Assembly (NCBI GenBank): GCA_013396655.1
Contig: WBMV01003354.1
Coordinates: 3,732 to 67,731, forward strand
Direction: 5' to 3'
Length of the DNA stretch: 64,000 bases
Origin: Campylorhamphus procurvoides
Lineage: Eukaryota > Chordata > Aves > Passeriformes > Dendrocolaptidae
Shown piece by piece: positions 1 to 11,302 of the stretch. The notes below the pieces were generated by a model. It ran no database searches, had not been told where the DNA came from, and was given only the letters and a program-made list of their open reading frames with translations. A program made the translations under genes and the position numbers. Positions within the stretch are counted from its first letter, which is position 1, and each line of letters opens with the position of its first letter.

Positions 1-2428
1 CCCCAGGCACCTGCTCCTGGCACCACAGCCTCGCTCTCCCAGAGGCATTGGAATGCCACTCATGACCTTATCCCCCTCAGACTCTCCCCCCAGCACTTTT
101 TACTCACCCCCGAAGGCAGAAAAGAAGAGGGAGACTGTGGGTCACAAGACCGAGGGGGCAAGAAGAGGAGGGCAGAAGGGATATCTGGGGGTGCACAAAG
201 GGAGGGCACCCAAGGGAAAGGATGGTTTCTTTTCTTACCTGCCCAAGCTCAGCAGCTCCATCCCAAATCCTTTACCTTCTGCAAAAGGATGTTCCTCCCA
301 AGACATGCATCCACCAGCACAGGACACACAAATTCCTCTGGCTGGGGGCCTTTTCCAAGAGAAATCCCTTTTAACCAAAGTGTCCTGAGTGGCTGTTCTT
401 GTGGATAGAGGCCTGAGATATCAGGCCATAGTAACAACAAAGTCTCAGCCCAAAGTCCATTAAAATCTTGAATGGAGCTTGATGTCCATCTCAGGCAGCA
501 ATGTGCAGGGGCTGGAACAGTGGCATTACCTCCCTCTTTAAATAATTCAGCTCTGGAATGGAGGCAGCCAGGGAGAGGGGTTTCTCAGAATTTCTTATCA
601 GCATCTTGTAACACAAGAAACTGATTAAGGGTATTACCACTCCCTTTGAAGGGGTAATTCATGTGTGGGTACTTATTTTCTCTGCATCTTGTAAATATAT
701 TGAGGAGCCTAAATTTTCTCTTTAGTTGATACCTCTACTAATATCTCAATTTCTACAGTTTAATTTATTTTTCCTTCTTTTGCCTGAGAAGTTTTAAAGA
801 CAAAGGCCTGATTATAGTTCTGCCATTGGGAAAATAATATAGCATTGGTGGACTCACTCCCAGTCGCAGCTATCAACCCAGCTTGAATGTCTCATACTGG
901 GTACTCAGAGCTAACTCTTAACCCATAGTTATTGGTTTTAATACTTACAAAAAATGTTGAGCAACTTTCCATCTGCCTAAAGACACTGCTCCAATGTATC
1001 CTTTTTTCATTATTAATTGGTATATAATACTCTGAGGCAGACGGCACATTTGTGCAAAACAGACCATAACAAAGGAGGGAATCAAATGCAGTCTTCTTGG
1101 CTCTTTCTTTTCCTACTAAGCCCTGATAACTCCTGTCATATGCCTCATTATTTAGCTTACAAATTCATGATTTCCACTGTAATTTTACTGGGTTTCAGCA
1201 AGGGTACAGAAAAGGCCTGTGTTCAAGCTGAGCAGTAAATAACTGAACTAGCAATCTTGACAACTAATGTCAATATTTCCATGGCCATTTCATAGTCCTT
1301 TGTATTGAACCAAGGCATACATCTCCATTCTTTTATTAGCTCTCCTGAGAGAGATAGGATTGTTAATATTCATCTTCCTCTGATATGATTTCGTTTTAGA
1401 AACTCCATGGGAACCAGCCAAATTAGAATAATAAAATCATAGTAAATTGCTTGAGGCAAAAATTGTATATAAGGTCCTTCTAATACACACATTCAGTCTC
1501 TGGACAGCAACAAGAACATGATAACTGAGTTAGCCTTTTAACCACATTTTGACGATTGATGAAGCAAATATAACCTTTAAAACAAAAAGTTTCCTTCCAC
1601 TCTCCTTATCATGTCTGAGCTGTTAACAGAGAAATCTGGTCCACTTCCTTCATTATTTAGTCTCTCTATTTATGTATTGCCTTTCTCAGTGTTCCCATTT
1701 GCTACAAAGCTGGATAACCCAGTTTATTTTGTTCCAGCATTATTAAAATTACTATTACCATCGCAAATGCTTCCAAGAGAGATAATATTAATAACAGTCT
1801 CTTCCATCAGATCCTGTCAGTTCCTGGGGTGATTAATATTCCTGTCTGCAAGAAGCATTATATCATTTAGAGAGAGCATATTGCTTGACTTGTAGGCTAT
1901 TCTTCATGGTCTGTGATGAGTGCATTGTGATCTGCCATTATTGCATTACTGTTTACACAGCTTGAGATACCTCATAAAGCAGTTAGGAATGAGATAAAAT
2001 TCAGACAGATTCAGATCTGAGAAATGAGAAAACCTCACAGGAACATCTTCAGCTGTTTGGTGCTCTTCATCTTTCAGGACACATCCCCACTGGCTGTTTT
2101 TGTCATCCCTTCCCTACCTGGGATGCAGATGGAAGCTGCATTTCTGCATGTGTGGCTTGTGAACGTCTTTGCAAGGATGATCACAGGCAATCTGCTGGCT
2201 CCAAAGCACCATGAGTTCCTGACAATTTTTGTCTACAAAAATACCATACTGTGACTGTGGGGAGCTGCTACTCTATTTTGAGACAAGTCACTTAAACTCC
2301 TTGGCAAGAACTGTCTAGGAGAAATCAAGATCAGTTTTTATTTTCATGGAAATAACCATAATCTGGATTTCCCCAAGAAACCTTGTGATCCACTCTCACT
2401 TATATAAGACAGACTTAAGTGGAACACT

Positions 2429-2460
2429 CTTTATTTTGAACAGGGGCTTTATTTTGAACA
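2429..2460. repeat. Short direct repeat, 14-bp unit, 18-bp period
   Basis: The 14-mer CTTTATTTTGAACA occurs at 2429-2442 and again at 2447-2460 with a GGGG spacer. It looks like a small local tandem duplication. No function is implied. Confidence 0.8.
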
Positions 2461-3333
2461 CACCCTATATTCCTGAGCACTTAATGAAAGGTGCACTTTA
2501 GTTTATGCAAATGATGTACAGCACATGGATACAACAGCAAGTTGCCAAGGCAAATTTAAAGATGCTGAATAAGAAAAATGCAAATTGTGAAATCTCCGAC
2601 AGAAATTGATAGTAGGAAAGCTTAGTTGGATAAGGTGGCAATTCAGAGTCAGAACTCCATTTGAGACTATTAGAAGTGTGCCTGCATCTTATCAAACGTG
2701 TTCTGAAAGGTCTCAGAAGAGCTGGAAACATATGATGGCTTTCCTTCATCCTGTGGCTTGACTAAATGATCTCATTATGGAAAACAAACCCTTTTCCAGC
2801 CAGCTGTTATCATTTCATCCCCACCCTCCATGCTTATCTCCTTTGAAGTTTAGCAGAATGTAGAGATTTCCAGAGACAAAAGTGAGCTCACTATGCTCTC
2901 CCTTAGCTAAAAGAGTGTGACGAAACAGCCTTCCTCCCATACATAACCCTAACTACAAGCCTCACAGCTGCTCCAAAACATGCCACAGAAATCAGCCAAG
3001 AAATACTTGTAACAGCAGTCTGGAAGGTGCTGAGAGTCCCAAATGCTGTTGTTGGGAAAACTGCATTTCAGTCCTTCACATCTGAGTCTCACAACTGACA
3101 GACACACCTCATGTGTGGCCAGAGACACTGCCAACATACTCAGGAAGTTCACTGCCATCTTTCAAAGGTCACACTGCATGCAGCATGGCAGAATCAAAAT
3201 AACCTTCTAGGCATGGAGTCCACTCTAGGATCTACAACACCATGTCCTTTTACAGATGTTCTGCTCAGAGGGTGCGTAAGTTGAGCCAATAGCAACAGAA
3301 CTAAAACACAAATTCAAAACCAAGCCAAGGAAG

Positions 3334-3384
3334 AGGGCGGGGGTGAGATGGGGAAAAGGAGGGGGGGAAGCGGAGGTGGGGGAC
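3334..3384 (+). repeat. G-rich tract, candidate G-quadruplex
   Basis: The plus strand has at least four runs of three or more G within about 50 bases (a GGGCGGGGG block, then GGGG, a run of eight or more G, then GGGGG), separated by short A/G-rich loops. This fits a relaxed G-quadruplex pattern in otherwise AT-rich DNA. Function unknown. Confidence 0.6.
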
Positions 3385-4839
3385 AGGACAACGGGTATTT
3401 ATCTGTTTCTTGGTGTTCCACTTTTGTTTAAGATGTCAGCTCTTTGAGCAAGAAAAATATATTTTGCCTTGGCATGCTTAACAAATAATAACAGCAAATT
3501 GACCCCAAGAGGTCTTCAGGACACACTATATCTGTAGACATGTTCATACTTTGTTCCCCCATAGATCTTAGTTGTAGGTTTAAAAATAAGTAAACTATTG
3601 TCTTGCTAATGAAATCCACATGTGGACCCGTGCTATACAGATTACATTTCAACTGGTTATTTTATCACTTTTTACATTATATCTGCAAAGAAGTTTTCAT
3701 ACTAGATTAGTACAGATTAAGCAGATTAGGGTCTAGGCACGTGTGGTCAGTGCATGTGATTGAAGGATGTGAATGGATAAACATGCACATATTTTTCCTT
3801 TGGATTGCATTCTTTGCAACTCACTTTCCTAAATTCTCCTTGCTGTCTATCAAAGAAAATTATTACTTGATTAGTCTGTATCTGGCCTACAAGGAAAATA
3901 GAGGCCGCTGAAAAAAAGTTCCCTGAGCTTACTTCTAGTATAAAAAAAAGATGGAATGCACTAATGGTCAAGAAACTCAGCTGGGCAAGTGAATTTTACA
4001 GGTAGATCATATAAATCAGGTGACTTACAAGCAGGAGAAAATCATGCAGTGAAAAAGTATTCAGAGCATGGATACAGAAACAGGACCGCTGAATCAATGA
4101 CAATGCATGAATTTGAAAAGGATAGAAGACAAGCAAGAAAGGTGATTACCAGCTTGGTTTCATGCAGGCCACAATGGGAGGACATGACTGTTATTAAATC
4201 TGAAAATGAAGAGGCTGCAGTAACTGGCAGAGAAGGTATTAGGGTTTGGGTAATTCTTCTGTCTGAAAAGACCAGACAGTTAAAAAAAAAATCCTAAACA
4301 TAAAAATTATCCTTGAAAACCAAGTCACATTTCCCTTGTAGCAGTCATAAATAGCCTAAATCTTGTTTACAGTTGTAATTTCTATTTGATGGAGTCATTG
4401 TCAAAGAGATTAGCAAATCCTTTCAGTTCAGAGACATTTAAATTTAGCAGCAGGAAAAAGAAGTTTGTTGAGTGTGGAATCCACCCCTGCTGCTCCAAAA
4501 CAATCAGAAACAGGAAAAAGTAATCAAAAGGGAGTTTTAATGAGTTATAGAGCTATTGTTTACTAGGGAGGGCTGAAAGCCTCATGCCCAAGCCTGGAGG
4601 ACCTCTGTGACCCTGCACTGCCTCTCGGTGGCAAAATATTTGCTTAAAATTACGTCAAAACAACACAATGAGTGTGTCTGAAGGCCAAGGGGGTGGGGGG
4701 CCAGTTGGGAGGGGAGCGCTTGAGAAAAATAATGGAAATTCCCTGAGTCTCTGAACATACTGATGGCTTTCCTGGAAAAACAAGGCAATAAATAGCAGCT
4801 GTATTCAGACATTCACTCTGACACACGCAGTGTCTCCTT

Positions 4840-5060
4840 CGGCTGTACAAAAGGGAAGGCTCGACCTGCCAGGCAGCTCCAGAAACAGCTGCAGCCCTTT
4901 GGTCCACAGCTGCTGGGCGCGGGCAGGCTGGGGGCAAGAGGCTGACGGGGGCAGTGCCCACGGGAGGGAGCAGTGCCCACGGGGAGCGGCTGTCGGGGTG
5001 TGTGCACGGCCCAGGGTGCTCCGTGGCCGCAGGCTCGCAGTAAAGCGATACTGCCGGGCT
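4840..5060. promoter_or_regulatory. GC-rich, CpG-containing patch about 10 kb upstream of FGD5
   Basis: This block is much richer in G+C and CpG than its flanks. It contains two CAGCTG E-boxes and a 19-bp-period duplication of GCAGTGCCCACGGG (4951-4964 and 4970-4984). A FOX:ETS-like string AAAACAGGAAG lies just downstream at 5126-5136. Overlapping open frames on both strands look like by-products of high GC. A distal enhancer or alternative promoter is possible but inferred from composition only. Confidence 0.3.
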
Positions 5061-6843
5061 CTCATGAGACTGCCAAAGCGAAAGCTTCACGGGAGCATGA
5101 GGAGACTCTTCTGGAGAGGGGCTGAAAACAGGAAGCTAATTTTTCCAAGGAAATAATTATAGAGAAGTGCTGGGGTTTTGAGGAAACAACCTGCTGTTGC
5201 TTTCCCAGAACTCTCCCCCCGAGGTAAAAAAGCACAACGTTTAAGTCAGTGCTAAAAGGGAACAGATATGGTGCTGAGGTGCTCACCAGCAGTTATTTAA
5301 TCAGTAGTATGTGTCTGAAAGTGGCCTGCTGCATGTCCTTGGTCAGGCAAAGAGAGTGTTCCCCTCTGCCTGTCTCTGTTCACTTTTTGGGTGTAAAAAT
5401 CTCTGCCAAAATGTTCACATCCTACATTTAACGCAAGTCACACACCAGGGAATGGGTATAGACCCCCCAGGCCCTCCCATAAGCATATGAATAGGAGGAA
5501 ATGAACATAAATGAAAATAGGAAAAGAGAAGGAATACTTCCCGTGGAAAACGGGCACCTGAAAATGAATGGCAGACCTTCCCCTAGAAAAACAGCAATGA
5601 GCTCTGTGAGCTGCTCAGGCAGCAGAGTCAGTGGTGGCAAGGGTGCAACATGTAGACCTGAGTTATGCAAAACAACAAATGACCTGCCCAGCCACACACT
5701 GCGTGGCACAAAGAATTTGTCTACCTGTCCATCAAAGTAATATTCCCAACACAAGAGACTGAGCAGGGTACCAGCCAGATCCTTGGGAAAAGCACAGTAT
5801 GTGTGAGGCTCATGAGCTAGCTGGCCTATCTAGGCATTCATCTCCTGTCTTTTATGAACTGTGCTCATTCCATTCAGTGGCCCTAGGCACAGTTATGCGG
5901 CACCCCAAGAGATTCCTCTGGCAGCTGGAAGGAAGGCATTTCGCAACGTGGAACTAGAAAGGAAGCAACTCACCGCAGCTTCCAGGAGAACAGTCCCCAT
6001 GCAAATTAAGGTTCTTACAATACCCAGCGAAAAAATCAAGCTTTGCCTTTGCATACCACACACTGCACAGCGTGATGGCACTAAAGCCCCTTAAATTTTG
6101 TCATTATTGGCACAAGTAATCACCTGAAGAAAAGAGATGACAGTTGTCCTACAGGTAACAGGGAATGATATTTGACATAGTACTCAACGACATTAAAATT
6201 GCTGTTGATTTGTGTATCCGTTTTGCCAGATAAAGTGTCAATGCAGACCAAGTATTTTTATTTCACCTATGCCTACTACACTATGAACTGGTTTGTTCAT
6301 TGTTCAGATTTTATTTCATTTTTGCATTTGTTAAAATTCCAAACAGCCACATTTGATCTGCACAAGATCACTTAATCGGTCATATGACTTTCCAGGGAAA
6401 TGTAAAACAATAGCTTTGTCTAGAGTCATGCAATTTTCACTCATATCACTCCACTAAGAAGCCAAAATATTTTAATTAGATACAATGTGTAAAGCCAAAT
6501 TGCAAGTAAGAATTTAAAAGGAGAAAACACCCATAAAGAGACTTTCAAAGTTGCCACTAAAATTCGTATTATTCAGTTTTTTGCAAGGCCAGTTAAAAAT
6601 CTTCAGCCCCTTAACACCTACGGCACCTACAGCTGCCACTACAGATGTAGACACCATTTCTGCAGGTCACATTCAAATGAGCTGAGGCTGGACTCAACAA
6701 AATGAGAGCATTCGGGACCACTGACTGCGTCTGAAAGTTTCAGACACGCTCAGTAATATCTGCTTGTATATTTACAAGTGCACCTGATTGTTTAGAACAT
6801 GTGAGTCATGAGCAGTACTAAGACCCACTGACATCTTGCACTG

Positions 6844-6868
6844 CTATAATTAGCATATCTAATTATAG
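6844..6868. repeat. Perfect 10-bp inverted repeat with TAATTA cores
   Basis: CTATAATTAG (6844-6853) and CTAATTATAG (6859-6868) are perfect reverse complements around the loop CATAT. Each arm contains a TAATT homeodomain-type core. It could be a paired homeodomain site or simply a chance palindrome in AT-rich DNA. Confidence 0.6.
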
Positions 6869-7299
6869 TGCCATTTGGTATATCATATATGTTAAGAAAA
6901 ACCTCACCTTGATGTTGTGCATGTGTTTAAATAAGACTCAAGATGTTTGTTATGAGTTACATTGTTAGAATTATAATCTACAATAAAAGGAATATAAATG
7001 AGACAATGCTACACAGTTTCTCACCTTTTACCATGCTGACAACTTTAGGTCCATTTCTGAATTTAGAATCAGGTTATGGATTAGCGCAGGCTGAACAATA
7101 GCTGTAAGAACATTGTGTTTTCATACATACACAGAAGCCTAGTTACAACCATTCTTAATAATTTTTGGCACTTATTCTTCAAAATCACAAGCCCTCACAA
7201 GCACTCATTTCTCTGTCAATCTGAAAAATGCCAACATGTCTCAAAATATAATTTACGAATTAAATGCAAGTCATCGGTTTGACCTTTGGAGCAGGAAAA

Positions 7300-7319
7300 T
7301 ATATATATATTTTTTTTTT
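7300..7319. repeat. (AT)n followed by a T run
   Basis: A short AT dinucleotide repeat runs directly into a run of about ten T. Simple low-complexity DNA. Confidence 0.8.
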
Positions 7320-10300
7320 AAGTTGGCAGAAAAAAATTAGCAGTAGTTTCCTTTCCTGATGAAGAAAAACATGTTTTGCTTTGTCTTATATCTGTAAGCA
7401 AAACTGGATCTGGGAAAGAAAGACATATAGTAATAGGCACAACTACCTCCGCCTTCCTCACCGCTCACCCTCTCCTGCAATTGTGTAAAGCAAGGAAGTA
7501 AAAGGCTGGTAGAGACAGAAAAACATGTTTTTCTTTGAAAGTCCATCCGCAGAAATATTTATCAGCTGTTGGCAAAGCACACACAAAATAATATTCTTTT
7601 TTTAAAAGCCAGAAGAAAATAAGTCCTTTTTTTTCACTGAAAAATGTAGGACAATTGACATCCCTGCTGCTGAAAAATGGAAACTGTGTTTTTTATTTGC
7701 TGGTTTTGTGAGTTCTTTTCCTACTCCCTAGAAGTCACAGAGGTCTTTTGTCACTCAGATCCCCAGTACTAGCCAGTGTATTTTGCCTCCTGGTGAGTCA
7801 GAGTTTTCCTTCTTCATGAATGGATGTCACCAAAGCTATCCAGAGAGAAGGTAATTTAAAGACCCACTCATCTATCCAGGTGCTGTAAATAATTGGCTGA
7901 TAGGATGATCAGCTAGGGATGGGTACACAGGCAGAGACAGGCTGTGTGCACACCATTCAGAGTAGTTGGAGCAGTACAGGAGTCCTGGCAGCCTGCCCTC
8001 AGAAGGGTCCCTGGTTTGGAGGACGAAGGATCCACAGTAGGGGAGGTGTCTGTAGGAGACACCAAGCCCACAGCTCAACCAAAGCCCATGCCTGAGCCTT
8101 TCCTTCATTTAATGTAAGCAGCCTGACAGGTCTCAGGGTCCAGAATCATCTTGCGAATGTATGAGGATATCATAAACTAGGAGCAAAACTCCTCTCACAG
8201 TTTACAGTGGCTCCTAGAAGCAGACCTCTTTCTTCCCAGCCTCTCTGGCTCCCTTCTCTCTTCAGTATGCAGCTGAGAAAGTTACTCCCAATGGAAACAC
8301 ACTTTTTTTCAGAGTCCTGCAATACCAGTACTCAACAGGATCTGCCAAAAATGGATGTAAGCTCTTCTCACATTGAGGTGCCCAAGGACAGGAAAAAAAA
8401 GGTAGAATGAATTCCTTTTTTTATTTTCCCACTTCTTTTTCTCAGTGCTGACATCTTTTTCTCACTATGCTGACATCACAGAACTGCACTTGACTTCAAA
8501 GAATCCTTCATTACGCCAGGAAAAAAGACACTTAGAAAATATGGAGAGCTGCAAAAATGTCCCAGAACTAGCCTGACTTGAATCCTAATGTCTTTAGTGA
8601 AGAGGTATGCAGAGCAGTACAAGAAATTTAAAGAGGACACTGTATCTTTGTTGTAATGATATGGAAATAACCCTAAAACCACCACAGCAAAATGGTTTTA
8701 TCACTGTTGCCTTAACTATAGAATACAAAAAATGTCCTGAGACTGACCATGGAAAGGGAATGGTTCAGCCACAGCTAGGGGGAAATAAAGATGTCCTGGA
8801 GTGATGGAAACCCAGGTAAAATATTGTCTAGCTTCCCAGAAGAAAAATAAAAATCCAATATTCTGATTTCAGGAAAGCAAAGTACTTGTAACCACATTGA
8901 GAGTATATGAGCTAGTAAGCTCAACAGGTCTGAGCAAACAGTCTGAAAAATGGCAAAGGCCAGGAACGCTTGGGAGTCTCCTGGTAACATGCACTGAGAA
9001 GGGATAGAGACAATGATGACACTACCTTCATTATTAGAATCAATTACATTAATGAATGTATGAGAAGATGGGGTAGGGAGAGGCAAACTGCTGCACAGGC
9101 ATATGAATAACGAGGTATTAACACATCATATCTGTTTTTATGAATCAAAATACTTCAGAAAATCAAGTAGCTTCTAATAATGTCACTTGATTAAATTGTG
9201 CCTCTCTTTTTCTCTGCTTGGATCAAAAGGAGACTCTGGGATCGCTGACCCAGCTTTAAAGGTTCATAAATGCTACCACTCAGCATATGCAATTGTTCTG
9301 TGTCTGGTCACTTCAGTCCAAAGTCCAAAGAAGTGAGCTGCTCAGATACCTTCACAGAGAAATTTCAGTGAAATGAAACCTAATTTCAAAATCAGGAATG
9401 AATTACCCTTAGGTAGCTGTCGGTACTTATAAAGACTGCTAGAGGCAAAGCCATGCCAGGCAGAAGAGAGAGCTCAGTGTTGATGCTCCACATGAGGAGC
9501 ATTCCTGAGTGTATTGGTTCTATAAGGCGTTCCTGCAGCCGCTGTTGCTTATCCAGCAGATCATGGTTGATATTAGCGGAGCTTCTCACCGTACCGGTGC
9601 CCAGGAGCAAGCTGAAAAAGTTAATTTCCTGGTTCAGCAAGAAGAGAGTCAGAATTGCAGGAATGCCTCACATCCTTCCTCACATGTACTTCCACTTGAA
9701 GCACGTTGCCTTGTGCTGCAGCAAGTACATGGAATAACACCACAAAAGCACTTGACCTGCTCCAGACGTGGAAGAACAGAAGAAAATGATCTTGGATGCC
9801 TATGAGAGACACTGAAGAAACAAGGGGAGAGATGCTCAAGATAAGAAAATTTTGGCATTTCACAACTTCTTCATCCCAGTTAAGGGTCCCATCATAACTG
9901 GCCCTAGGGGATAGATATATCACAAGCAGTTTATCCCATAATCTAGGCCACTGTGAAAAATGTTTCCATATTCTAATCACACCACTTTTGTATTACCTGT
10001 TGTCATGCAGCATAACATCATCTTTTAAAAGCTAGGTTTAAAGTTTTTTCCCCTCCAAAGAGCAACTCACAGAAACATGCATGAACTCGAAGCACCATAG
10101 CAGCAAGCTTGTGTCTCATTACATTCTTCTTACATTTATGACTAGGCTAAAATAAGAAAAGTCACATGCAGCTTGTATTTAGCTTAAAACATAATGTTTC
10201 TTCCTCTAATTTTGTAAGGGGACTAAAGGTAAGCTTGTCTGCTTTATGACCCAGATCAGTCAATCTATCAGAACTAATTCCTTCTCTCAGCAAACTTTGC

Positions 10301-11270
10301 TTCTCCCTTTAAAAGTCCTTGCAGTGAAAGGGCAGGCTTCTGTGTGTACAAAAAGCATAGGAAACAATGAGAAAGCCTTCTACTGTAAGGCCTCTTTATC
10401 CACTACTGGCAATTCAGGTGGCCTGGCTTAAGGAGGCATAAGCCACACATACATACCAGCTTCACCCTGCAATCAGTAATACAATCTGCTCATTACTGTA
10501 GGCACAGGCACAGGCAAAATAAGTAGTCTAGATTTTGAAGGCAGCCATTCTAGGATCAACAGCATGGCTTGCTGACAGGAAATCAGACAGTCTAATCCTC
10601 TCCTGAAGCACTCTACTCTCAGGAAGTATTTGTTGAGAAAGGAGCTGAATGCAAAGGAATGGTAACTCCTGAATGCTGCGGTGTCCTGCTACTCCATTTC
10701 CTAAAGCCTGAACAACAAGAACATCTGAATGGCTGAGTTTTGTCGGTGGAGCTGACAGAGACAACTCTGGGGCTTTGCATTTGCTGTGAAAAGATGATCG
10801 TGTACGTAGAATTCATGCCCAACACCAAAAATAAGAACAAAGGTTTCTCACTCTTTGCCATTTTCACTTATTGCCTTTATTTTTATTCTGTGAGGTGCAC
10901 ATTAACACCCTATCAGATACAGCTGACTGCAGACTCTTTTAAAAGTACCCACTAAATCAGAACTTTAAAGTCAAATTTTTGACACTCTGCAAATGCAGAA
11001 TTATGGAAATTAGTACTCATTTCATCCATGCTCCACTGGCTCTGCTAGCAAGGGGCCTTCAATGATGCAAACTGCAAATTATAAGCATGTGTGTAGTTTT
11101 CTCCGGGACTACAATGGACTGCATTCAAACTGTAAGTGATTTGCTGAAAGCTCCACTTCAGACTGCTCAAGGAAGCTTGACTATAAATGGGAAACTGTTC
11201 AATGAGCAAAGCATGAGATGTCAATATTTTTTAGTCAAACGATACTTGTAGGGTACAAACAATGGTCATT

Positions 11271-11302
11271 TAAAAAAAAAAAAAGAAAAAGAAAAGAGAG
11301 AG
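11271..11302. repeat. A-rich / GA simple repeat
   Basis: A run of 13 A is followed by GAAAAAGAAAAGAGAGAG. It resembles a degraded poly(A) or microsatellite. I saw no recognisable retroposed sequence directly upstream. Confidence 0.8.

Noticed and set aside
4650..5156. Overlapping frames on both strands (146 codons minus, 108 codons plus)
   Set aside because: They coincide with a GC-rich patch and are low-complexity, with no domain or splice support.
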